From assembly GCF_010993775.1 (NCBI RefSeq), contig NZ_WOTO01000042.1, forward strand, positions 1 to 64,000: a DNA stretch of 64,000 nucleotides, given 5' to 3'. Below the pieces are notes generated by a model. It did no database searches and had not been told where the DNA came from. It saw nothing but the letters and a program-made list of their open reading frames with translations. Below, in pieces: positions 55,977 through 64,000 of the stretch. Each line of letters opens with the position of its first letter. Within the stretch, counting starts at the first letter, position 1. A program made the position numbers and the translations under genes. This DNA comes from Fodinicola feengrottensis (lineage in GTDB: Bacteria > Actinomycetota > Actinomycetes > Mycobacteriales > HKI-0501).

Positions 55977-58900
55977 CTACCGAGATATGACGTTGTACGC
56001 GTTCAGCAGCGTTTGCGTCACCTTGTTGCCGGCCGAGTCGGTGGCAGACAGCCGCAGCGACACCGCCAGGCCCGGCCGCTGGTGGACGATCAGGCCGAGC
56101 CGCTGCCCGTTCGGCAACGCGGCAAGCGGGACCGTGCGCCAGGTTTTCCCACTGTCGTACGAAACCGCTGCGGTGACTCCGGTGATCGCCGCACCGCTGG
56201 CGCCGGGCACCTGGTATGCCCACAACTTGAGCGGGCTCCCCCCCCCGGCGCGGTCACCGTCTGACCCGGGCTGGTGCCGAGGTCGTAGTCGAGCATGATC
56301 GCCGGCTGCGCTGCGCACGGCTGGCTGGCGGTTGCCGGATTGTCCGCGTCACCACACACATATCCGGGCCTGGTCCAGGGCGCCGCGGGAGGCGCCGACG
56401 TGAACTCCCAGGTCGTGTCGGATCGATATCCGGCCGGCGCGAAAGCGACCGGCGCATAACCAACGTCGAACCGATAGCGACCGGATCCGGCCGGTACGGG
56501 CCAGCCCACACTGCTGGTGCCGACCGTACCGGGCAGGACTGTTCCGTCCTTGCTGAGCTTGACCGTCATCTCGCCGGCGAGTGGACCAGCCAGATCCAGA
56601 TGGTTGTTCCCGTCCAGCACTTCGGGTGTGTAGTAGAGGGTGTTTGCGTTCCTTGACAACGAAAGTGGCTGCGCGTCCAGCGGCAGCAGCCGGTAAGCGG
56701 CGCCCTGGCCCGCACGTTTGGGCGCCGCGTTGAAGTCGTCCGACCTGGTCAGTGGCCGAGTCAGCTGCTCAGGCGCGGACGAGAGCAGAGTCAGGTTCCC
56801 GTCTTCGAAAGCCTCCATGAACCCCCCCCACACCGGGCCGGCTTTCACCGGACCGTAGTAATCCGCTCGCTGCGACGGTGCCCGCAGCAAGTCACCGCTG
56901 GGCAGTGGCGGAAGGTCGTCGACCACAGTGCCGGAGCTGATGACCAGGTCCCGGGTCGAGTGGTACGACGTGGTGACCTTCACCATCCGCGCCGGATCGA
57001 CCCGCAGTTTCAGCCCGTCGGGAATGCCCTGCATTCCGGTCGCGGCGAAATGGTACGCGTACGGACTCACCGGAGTTCCCCGCAGCTGGGCCGATCCCCG
57101 TCCGCCGGACAGCTGGCCGAGCAACTTGAGACCGTCCGGTCGACTCAGGTACGTGACCGGCAACAGCTCCGGATGGTCGTCCGTACTCGTCTGCGTCATC
57201 GAGGCACTGTCGAAAACAACCACGCCGGCCGCGCCGGCCTTGTTGGCCCGGTCGACTATCGGACTGGTCAGCCCGGCCGCGGTCTGCACCTGAGCCAGGA
57301 CGAGCCGGCCGCGCACGTCTTTGCCGGCGAAGTCGGCGTCCGAACCACCGGCCACGTAGACGACGTCCGTACGGCGTCGACCGTCGAACATCTTGACCGG
57401 AACTGGAATATTGACGTCGTTCCCGCCATCTTCGGTGATGTAGTGCGGATGGACGGTCAGCGATCCCACGGTCAGGTCGCTGACTGCGGGTGAGCGCGGT
57501 CTGGTAGTCAAAAGTGAAGCCGCCGTCAGGCAGTGCCGGCACCGGGTTCACATAGAAACCGGTCCGGTCGTAAACGCCGACCTGCTGAGCGAAGTCCCAG
57601 GTCGCCCCGGACTGGGTCCGCCGGTGGAAAGACGCCGTCGCGGCCTGGGACCAGGTCGACTCCGGCGAGCTGACCTGGACCTGTTTCGTGGTCCTCAGAT
57701 CAAAAGTCACCGAGGTGTCAGCGGAGAGGTTCACGTCCGGCTTGACGATCAGCCCGGTCTCCTCCGTGCCGCCGGGTCCGTCCCCACCGAAGACGTTCAC
57801 AGCCATCAGGTATTTCCCCTGTGCCAGCTGGAAATTCACGTTCCCACTGCCGACGCCCGCGGCCAGCCAGTCGGTTTTGTCAGCGTCGACAGGCAGAATC
57901 CAGAGTGTCTCCTCGGTGCCGGGTCGGATCTTGCCGTCGAAGCCCATCACTTTCAGGTTGACGTTGACCGAAACAGCGCCGTTGGAGAAGCCGACCGGGG
58001 TGGTGACCCGGACCGAGCCGTCCGCGCTCGCGGCGCTGACGGTGCCTTGGAAACTGCCGGTGCCGACGTTGCCCGGAGCCAACGCCACCGGTAGGTCCGC
58101 CTGGCCGCCGGCCGGTACGGTCAGCTCGGACGCGCCGACGGTCAGGGTCCCGGCGGGAGTCGTTTTGCCGTTGGGATCGGTCAGTTTCGCGGCGATCTTC
58201 AGGGTCACCGCTGAAGAACCGTCGTTGTGGTAAGTCAGCGCACTCGTACGAGTGCCGGATTTTGCCGGCAGGACACCGAAGCCGAGCGTCGACGGCTGGG
58301 TGGTGACCGACTGGCGCAGGGCCGCTGGCACGTCCACCCGGCCGGCGCCCTGCTCGTTGACGGGCCGGCCGATGTCCTTGCTGGCAGCGACAAGAGCGGC
58401 CTTGAGCCGCCCGGCCGACCAGTCCGGGTGGCGCTGCGCGAGGATGGCGGCCGAGCCGGCGACGTGCGGAGTGGCCCATCGAGGTGCCGCTGAGGGTCGT
58501 GTAGTACTGGTTGACCGGGGTGCCCAACGAGGTGCCGGCGGCTCGGGCCGCCACGATGTCGACGCCTGGCGCGACCACCTCGGGCTTTACCGTGGCGCCG
58601 CGACCGGGGCCACGGCTGGAAAACTCGGCAATCTGGTCGTGGCTGTCGACCGCGCCGACGGTCAGCGCGTCCTCAGCGTCGCCCGGCGACCCGATGGTGG
58701 CCCGGGTCGGACCACTGTTTCCGGCCGCGATAACGAAAAGCGCTCCGGTGCTGGCGGTCAGGCTCTGTACCGCGTCGGCCATCGGGTCGTCGCCGTCGGT
58801 GGCCGCCCCGCCAAGACTCATGCTGACAACGCGGGCATGCTCGGTGGTCGCCGCCCATTCCATCCCGGCGATGATGTCCGAGTCGTAGCCGAGTCCACCG

Positions 58901-59826
58901 CCGTCAAGCACCTTGCCAATCACCAGTTCGGCGCCCGGCGCGACGCCCTTCTCCTTGCCGCCGGAAGCCGCGCCGGTGCCGGCGCGACCGTGGAGGCGAC
59001 GTGCGTACCGTGACCGTTGCGATCGACCAGATCCGGCTCGTCCGCGACGAAACTCCTCCCGTCGACCACCTTGCCGACGAGGTCCGGATGGGTGGCGTCG
59101 ACGCCGGTGTCCAGTACCGCGACGCGGACGCCATGACCGTCGTAGCCGGCGGCCCAGGCCTGCGGCGCGCCAATTTGCGCGACGCTGTCCGCGAGAGTCG
59201 CCCTGACCCGCCGGTCCAGCAGGAGCCTGGCCGCGCCAGCGGCCAGCACACGGTTCGACCCAGCGGCGGGCGCGATCGTCCGCCAGAAGGTGCCGGCCTG
59301 GGTTTTGGCCACTCGTACGGCATTCGCACCGATGCTGGGAAGAGCGCGATCGGTGGTCGCACCAGGCACCGCGGCGGCCCGCGTACGAGCCGCCGCATCC
59401 GGGTAGGCGATCAACACCGGCACGGTGGACTGACCGCGGTCCGCATACCCGTTCTTGGCCAGGTAGCTGACGTTGAACCAGCTCCCGGTCAACGGTACGG
59501 GCGCTGACCAGCGGCAGCGCGTCGCTGGGCAACACGTACCAACCGTTCGGGCTGTTCAGATACTGATACCGCACGCCGGGGCGACCTTTGAGGACCATCA
59601 CGCTGTCCTTGCCGCCGGGTTGGCCGCGATAGCCGACGACGTCACCGGTGATCAGGGTGACCGACGTGACGCTCGCCGCGGGTTTGGCCACCGCCAGCGG
59701 CGCTTTCGGCGCAGGAGCGGCCGTAGTCGGTGTCGGCACCACGGTCTGCACCACGGTTTGCGCCACGAGTACGGCCACCACCGCGGCCGCCCAACGTCGG
59801 AACCGGCTGGTCCGGGGCATCTGCAT
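55977..59826 (-). CDS. Large secreted subtilisin-like serine protease (multiple frameshifts)
   Basis: An S8 family secreted protease of roughly 1,270 residues. Signal peptide: RFRRWAAAVVAVLVAQTVVQ. Catalytic Asp is in VAVLDTGVDATHPDL, His in RNGHGTHVASTVA, and Ser in LSGTSMG followed after a break by HVAGSAA-like sequence. A long C-terminal part with beta-sandwich segments and a PA-like domain (VLAQVQTAAGLTSPIVDRAN, KAGAAGVVVFDSASM) follows. At least five breaks are present (near 59510, 58985, 58480, 57500 and at the C9 run 56238). The ATG at 59826 has GGAGG. It probably degrades extracellular protein. Confidence 0.9.
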
Positions 59827-59879
59827 CTGTCCTCCGCATCGATCCCCGTGCGGTCGTACCGGCTCGGCGGCATCATCCG

Positions 59880-59891
59880 TTTAGCGCTAAA
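59880..59891. promoter_or_regulatory. 12-bp palindrome upstream of the subtilase gene
   Basis: TTTAGCGCTAAA, a perfect palindrome 54 nt upstream of the subtilase ATG. A central CG with AT-rich arms resembles LacI/GalR-family operators. No such regulator is in the window. Confidence 0.45.
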
Positions 59892-60013
59892 TATCTGGAT
59901 GTCGACCCCGGTCGGTACGACCAGAGGAATTGCGAAGAGCTTCGTCCGCGAAAGGCCCGGGCGTCAAGATCGCGCGGATGGCCGATGCCAGCCACTACCC
60001 GTGCCGCGACAGG

Positions 60014-60718
60014 TCAGATGACCGCAATGGCGATGCTGGCAACCGCCATCGCGGCGAACACCACTTTCGCCGCACCGCGTACGAACGGCTCGAAGGCCGA
60101 CACCCGGTCAATCACCCAGATCGGCTCCAGCCGGTCCGCGCGGTCTGGCCGGTACGGCACGACGGCAATCATCACGATGCTGGGAATGACGAATCCGGCC
60201 GCGTAAAAGACGCCGGCCCACCACGGCACCAGTCCCAGCAGGCTCACCGCGATCGCCACCCAGGTCATGGACGTCACTCGGAAGGTGGTCACCACCAGCC
60301 CGGTGTCCAGGCCCCACAACAAAGCACCAGCCACCGGTCCGCGCCGGAAGAAGTGCTGCTGTGGCGTCTGGCGCTGCCACATCGGTGTCCGCAGGCCAAA
60401 CAGTCCGCTGTCCACCACCAAGAACAGCGCCGCGAAACCAGCGGCCGCCAGCAGGCTCACGGCGCCTGATGGAACCCACCCAAGAGCCAGTCGGCCGAGA
60501 AAGTGTACGGCCGCGTAGAAAACGACAGCCGAGACTCCGAAGCCGACCGCGAGGGCCACCACCGGACGGCGCACGGCCGTCCCGCCGGCACCTACGCCCT
60601 GAACCACCGGGCGCAGGTAACCGACGAACGACAGTCCTCAAAGACTGAAAAGCTGCGCGAATCCAGCCATCGCGAGCAACATCATCAACGCGACGGTGAG
60701 GACATCAACCGCATGCAT
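60014..60718 (-). CDS. Polytopic membrane protein of the mauE/mauD-like cassette
   Basis: From GTG 60607 the protein has 5-6 hydrophobic segments (ALAVGFGVSAVVFYAAVHFL, AVSLLAAAGFAALFLVVDSG, VAIAVSLLGLVPWWAGVFYA, AAGFVIPSIVMIAVVPY) and a conserved-looking middle, LRTPMWQRQTPQQHFFRRGP and ALLWGLDTGLVVTTFRVTSM. Upstream in the same frame, ATG 60718 begins MHAVDVLTVALMMLLAMAGF and stops at TGA 60638-60640. This is likely the true N-terminal helix, cut off by an error, or a separate 26-residue membrane peptide. No Cys pair of the DsbD/CcdA type is visible. It is the last gene of the cassette; function unknown. Confidence 0.6.
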
Positions 60719-60730
60719 CGAAAAGATCTG

Positions 60731-61120
60731 TCAGCAGCCGTTGGCGCGTACGGTCCAGCCGGACGAGCAGTAGAACGGGCCCTGGCCACAACTGCTGCCA
60801 CCGGTGCATTCGCCGCAGGCGTACTTTCGCTGCCAAGGCGCGCTTCCACTGCAGCAGTACCAGACCTGCAGCGACCCTTTGTGACAGATCGGTTGACCGT
60901 ACGCGTCCAACGGGCAGTTCGGTGGGCTGTAGTAGAGGTTGCAGCAGTTCCAGTTCGCCTGCGGACGTACGTCGGCCTCAGCGGCCTTGTCGGTGGCCAG
61001 CACGGCCGCCACACCACCCACCGCGGTCAGGCCAACCTTGCCCATCCAGCCCATAAAACCCCGGCGGCTGCTGCGCAGGGACCTGAATTTCTCGTTGCCC
61101 TCGGCCTTGGGTTCGGTCAT
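60731..61120 (-). CDS. Tat-exported cysteine-rich small protein (MauA-like layout)
   Basis: 129 residues. The twin-arginine signal SSRRGFMGWMGKVGL is followed by a hydrophobic stretch and an Ala-rich cleavage region (TDKAAEADV). The mature domain of about 80 residues has 11 cysteines, including two CC pairs (NWNCCNLYY and VWYCCSGSAP) and GECTGGSSCGQGPFYC, plus Trp residues next to the CC pairs. The density implies a folded, disulfide-locked domain exported already folded. Gene order MauE-MauD-like-this matches mauE-mauD-mauA of methylamine dehydrogenase, but no large subunit or MauG is present and no tryptophylquinone site can be assigned. An alternative GTG is at 61132. Confidence 0.78.
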   Translation of the reverse strand: MTEPKAEGNEKFRSLRSSRRGFMGWMGKVGLTAVGGVAAVLATDKAAEADVRPQANWNCCNLYYSPPNCPLDAYGQPICHKGSLQVWYCCSGSAPWQRKYACGECTGGSSCGQGPFYCSSGWTVRANGC

Positions 61121-61163
61121 GAACTCACCCACTTCTTCTCAGCGGCCCGGCGGACCTGGTTGG

Positions 61164-61722
61164 TCAGGACGGCAATGCGGCTGCCTTGGGGCGAAGCTTG
61201 TAGCGGTCGACTTTTGGTAGCGCGGCACGGAACTGTCGTACGGTCGGCACGGTCTGGGCGCGAGCCACCCGGCCGTTCTCCACGATGATCGCGACTGGGG
61301 TCAGGTCCAGCCCGATCCGCTTCACGATCCGTTCCTCGTCGTCGATCAGCACCCGCTCTCCGCGCAGCTCGAAAAGATCGACGAAGTCGGCAGCCGTCTC
61401 GCTGACCGGCACCACGACACACCCACACCGCCGGCGGCACCGCACCGCCCTGCATCGTGGAGGCCAGGTGGTGGCAGGTTTCGCACTTGTTGGAGAGAAA
61501 GAGCACCAAGGCGTCGTCGGCGCGGTCCAGCGCGGCAGGAAGACCGACGGTGGACGGCACGATGCCCTGGACGACTCCCAGATCGATCGACTCGACCTTG
61601 TCCTCCAGGTCCAAATACGACCGGATCTGCTTGATCTGTTCGAAAAGCTCGACCAGCGCACCTACCAGTACGAAAATGACCACGGCAAGAACACAAACAA
61701 CGATGATCAGGGCAACGGTCAC
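61164..61722 (-). CDS. Membrane-anchored thioredoxin-like protein, MauD/TlpA-like (frameshifted)
   Basis: An N-terminal membrane anchor (VALIIVVCVLAVVIFVLVGA) precedes a thioredoxin-like domain with the redox motif LFLSNKCETCHHLASTMQ. The frame breaks near 61425 and continues VSETAADFVDLFELRGERVL, DDEERIVKRIGLDLTPVAII (cis-Pro) and VRQFRAALPKVDRYKLRPKA. MauD is a disulfide oxidoreductase or isomerase needed to make MADH light chain; here the expected client is the Cys-rich protein encoded next. GTG start with GGGGAG 5 nt upstream. Confidence 0.83.
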
Positions 61723-61757
61723 GCGATCTCCCCTCCGGCCGCAGCCAGCGAAACTTC

Positions 61758-62324
61758 CTACTGCCGGGCGGCGAGTTCGGCCTCGGCCCGAAGGTCGCCG
61801 ATCACCAGCCGTTCAGTACGCAACCGGCGCCAGCCTGGAACATGCCGGGCAAGTCGTACGATCGTGACGATCAACAGGAAAACACCCACCCCGAGCAGGC
61901 CAAGGGCCGGATCCCACGACGGCGACCACCACTGCGCGGCGCCGGCCAGCACGAGCCAGACCGGCAGCAACTGCAGCTGACGCCAGCCAAGCGCGCTCTG
62001 CGACAGCCCGCCGAAACAACTGCAGGCGATCTTTTCGTTGGCTTGTAAGGCGCGAACGCCGGCGCCGGCGAATCCGAGGCCGAGCAACAGCGCCACCAGC
62101 CGTGGCCAAGCCGAGGTCGGGAACACCGCCAAGCCAAGCCCGGTCAGCGATTCCACCGCGACAACACCAAAAGCCGCCCGGCGGGCAAACTCTGCCTGTA
62201 CCCCGAGATGCTCCAGAGTTTCCCCGAAAGCCTGGAAAGTCACGGTTTTCGAGACACCCGACAAGGTGAACACTGCGGCCAGTATCGCCTGCGCGGCAGC
62301 CCCGATCAGCCCCCAGTCGCGCAC
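61758..62324 (-). CDS. MauE/DoxX-family membrane protein
   Basis: 188 residues with about four or five transmembrane helices: AAAQAILAAVFTLSGVSKTV, AFGVVAVESLTGLGLAVFPT, RLVALLLGLGFAGAGVRAL and LLPVWLVLAGAAQWW. The conserved CxCFG motif of MauE is present as KIACSCFGGLSQ. MauE belongs to the VKOR/DoxX-like group that supplies oxidising power for disulfide formation. It is the first gene of the cassette. GTG 62324 is preceded by a GGGGG/GGGAG tract. The gap to the next gene upstream (62325-62474) may contain the promoter. Confidence 0.85.
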   Translation of the reverse strand: MRDWGLIGAAAQAILAAVFTLSGVSKTVTFQAFGETLEHLGVQAEFARRAAFGVVAVESLTGLGLAVFPTSAWPRLVALLLGLGFAGAGVRALQANEKIACSCFGGLSQSALGWRQLQLLPVWLVLAGAAQWWSPSWDPALGLLGVGVFLLIVTIVRLARHVPGWRRLRTERLVIGDLRAEAELAARQ

Positions 62325-62474
62325 CTCCCACCCCCGTACGTGATGGTGGTCAAGTCCTTTTTAATGTTGCCCGGAACGTAGGGGAATATTTCACGCTACA
62401 CAAGGCCATGGCCCGCCGCCGGCCGTCTTCGGCCACAAAATTAAGAAAGCGACCGTGGCGAAACCCGACAGAAT

Positions 62475-63000
62475 CTAGCCGATCAGACATTCCAGGCGGG
62501 CGACCAAAGCCGCTACGTCAACCGGTCGCGAGGTGTCGACCTCGATCACCTCGCCCACTCCCATCGAACCGCCGTACTGGGCGAGCACCTCGTCCGGCAG
62601 CTCTTTGAGCACGTGCGCCGGATGGGCGGTCCTGGCTCGTACGGCGAACCGACGGCGCAGTTCGTTGTCGGGACACTGGCAGCAGACCTCGATCACCCTT
62701 GCCGCGAACCGCGCGAGGTGGGCATGTTCCATCTCGCGCGCGCGGCCGGAAAGGGGCCTCCAGGATCGCCACTGGGCAGCGCGCCGCGACCCGCCAGAGC
62801 ACCTCCATCGCCGCGCCGCCGACCTGACGCGAGGCGGCCAGGTCATCGGCCGAGCAGCCCAGAGTGTCGAAGAGCGTCTCTTTGATGTCGTCCTTGCTGA
62901 TTAACGGCAAGGACAGGCGCTCGGCTAATTCCCTGGCCAGCGTGGTTTTCCCGGCGGCGGGTGGACCGGAGACCAGGATGAGCAGACGCTGCTGGCTCAC
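62475..63000 (-). CDS. P-loop kinase-like protein (AAA_33/Zeta-type, frameshifted)
   Basis: About 175 residues. Walker A ILVSGPPAAGKTTLARELAE, then RLSLPLISKDDIKETLFDTL, VAARCPVAILEAPFR, a break near 62750, and FAARVIEVCCQCPDNELRRR, RFAVRARTAHPAHVLKELPD. It resembles small nucleoside or sugar kinases and chloramphenicol phosphotransferase-like P-loop proteins. GTG 63000 lies 13 nt after ffh ends. Substrate unknown. Confidence 0.78.
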
Positions 63001-63013
63001 CAGGAACGCCGGA

Positions 63014-64000
63014 TTACGGCTTCTTGCGGTTCTGGAGTTGGGTGAAGTCGATCTGCGGCATCTGGAAGTTCGACGGCAGGCCGCCGGTGCCGGGCGGGAC
63101 CTGGCCGGGCGGGTTCGGGACGCCACCGCCGATGGCCCGACGGGTGGGCGTACGCCCGACGCCCTTGCCTTTGCGCTTGCCCTTCTGCGACTTGGTGGCG
63201 GACTTGCGCCGTCCCATGCCGGGCAGGCCCATCGCGCCACCCATCTGCTTCATCATCTTGCGTGCCTCGAAAAACCGGTCCACCAGCTGGTTCACGTCGG
63301 TCACCGTGACACCGGAGCCGTTCGCGATGCGCAGCCGGCGGGAGCCGTTGATCATCTTCGGATCGGCCCGCTCGGCCGGCGTCATGCCGCGGATGATCGC
63401 CTGCACTCGGTCCAGGTGCTTCTCGTCCAGGTCAGCCAGCTGGTCCTTCAGCTGGCCGGCGCCGGGCAGCATGCCGAGCAGGTTGCCCAGTGGGCCGAGC
63501 TTGCGGACCGCGAGCATCTGCTCCAGGAAGTCCTCGAGGGTGAACTCGTCGCCGCCAGTCAGCTTGGCGGCCATCTTTTGCTGCTGATCGGCGTCAAACG
63601 CCGTCTCGGCCTGCTCGATCAGGGTGAGCACGTCACCCATGCCCAGGATGCGGGACGCCATCCGGTCCGGGTGGAAGACGTCGAAGTCCTCCAGTTTTTT
63701 CGCCGGTGGACGCGAACATGATCGGCTGGCCGGTGACGTGGCGTACGGACAGCGCGGCACCACCGCGGGCGTCACCGTCCAGCTTGGACAGCACGACGCC
63801 GCTGAAGCCGACGCCGTCGCGGAAGGCCTCGGCCGTACGCACCGCGTCCTGACCGATCATCGCGTCCACCACGAAAAGCGTCTCGTCTGGCGAGACGGCA
63901 TCGCGGATGCCGGCGGCCTGCGCCATCAGCTCCTCGTCGATGCCGAGGCGACCGGCGGTGTCGACGATGACGATGTCACGCGCATGGTGCGCCGGGCGTG
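63014..64000 (-). CDS. ffh: Ffh, signal recognition particle protein (partial, frameshifted)
   Basis: The SRP54 GTPase that targets nascent membrane proteins with 4.5S RNA and FtsY. The C-terminal two-thirds are present. G-domain motifs are DIVIVDTAGRLGIDEELMAQ and VLSKLDGDARGGAALSVRHV. After a break near 63705 (STGEK to EDFDVFHPDRMASRILGMGD) comes the M-domain, including MINGSRRLRIANGSG for SRP RNA binding and a Met-rich stretch (ARKMMKQMGGAMGLPGMGRR). The N-terminus lies beyond the window end. Confidence 0.96.

Noticed and set aside
60731..61120. Calling the Cys-rich protein methylamine dehydrogenase light chain (mauA)
   Set aside because: The cysteine spacing does not match what I know of MauA, no TTQ tryptophan pair can be assigned, and mauB and mauG are absent. 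Only the layout is mau-like.
62421..62434. GGCCGTCTTCGGCC hairpin as terminator of the P-loop kinase gene
   Set aside because: The stem is short, and in the direction of transcription the T-rich part precedes rather than follows it.

Overview
The window is chromosomal DNA from a high-GC Gram-positive bacterium (Actinomycetota). The case rests on strongly GC-rich codons, many GTG starts, a DUF2469 gene beside rnhB, a DUF664 (mycothiol-transferase-like) protein, and gene order. Read from high to low coordinates on the minus strand, ffh ... rpsP-khpA-rimM-...-trmD-rplS-lepB cluster-Nudix-rnhB-DUF2469-...-yraN-comM-dprA-...-xerC ... rpsB-tsf ... pyrH-frr-cdsA-rlmN is the standard actinobacterial ribosome/tRNA-maturation/competence neighbourhood. 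I cannot name the genus from sequence alone. No rRNA, tRNA, CRISPR array or phage genes were seen.

The sequence carries a very large number of apparent frameshifts (I count more than 45), including in genes that cannot be dispensable (rpsB, rplS, rpsP, trmD, rimM, ffh, both proS). There are also implausible homopolymers: G10 at 1712, C13 at 16321, A13 at 32348, A12 at 45463. I read these as base-calling or assembly indels, not decay. Coordinates below join the frames into the intact gene, and each entry says where the frame breaks.

Layout. 0-10 kb: a DivIVA-domain gene, rlmN, cdsA, frr, pyrH, an ArsR/SRPBCC pair inserted on the plus strand, tsf, rpsB, a proline-rich membrane protein, and RpiB-like and tautomerase genes. 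10-23 kb: accessory genes, namely MerR plus a membrane protein, a class I aminotransferase, an M23-NlpC/P60 cell-wall hydrolase, pyrE, yaaA, P450 + MFS exporter divergent from TetR, GNATs, a MITE-interrupted DUF1579-like gene with its WYL regulator, and a MATE pump. 23-39 kb: xerC, an HTH_42 protein, dprA, comM, yraN, DUF1266, DUF2469, rnhB, Nudix, five tandem type I signal peptidases, rplS, trmD, a RibD-like reductase, rimM, khpA and rpsP. 39-63 kb: a 24-kb accessory stretch between rpsP and ffh with two DUF402 proteins, a secreted GH92 mannosidase, MarR-P450, two ProRS genes of different evolutionary types side by side, VOC/ECF sigma, AraC, a DyP-peroxidase/encapsulin/amidohydrolase operon, an aldo-keto reductase, a large secreted subtilase, and a mauE-mauD-like cassette with a Tat-exported cysteine-rich protein. 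63-64 kb: ffh, running off the window.

The most interesting items are as follows. (1) The MauE / MauD-like / Tat Cys-rich protein / membrane-protein cassette at 60.0-62.3 kb looks like a disulfide-assembly module for one small exported protein. (2) The encapsulin nanocompartment operon has a translationally coupled amidohydrolase. (3) A bacterial-type and an archaeal/eukaryal-type ProRS lie in tandem. (4) There are five tandem signal peptidases. (5) Three families of short dispersed repeats are present: two related MITEs, one of which split a gene; a hairpin family; and a motif 25-34 nt downstream of three stop codons.
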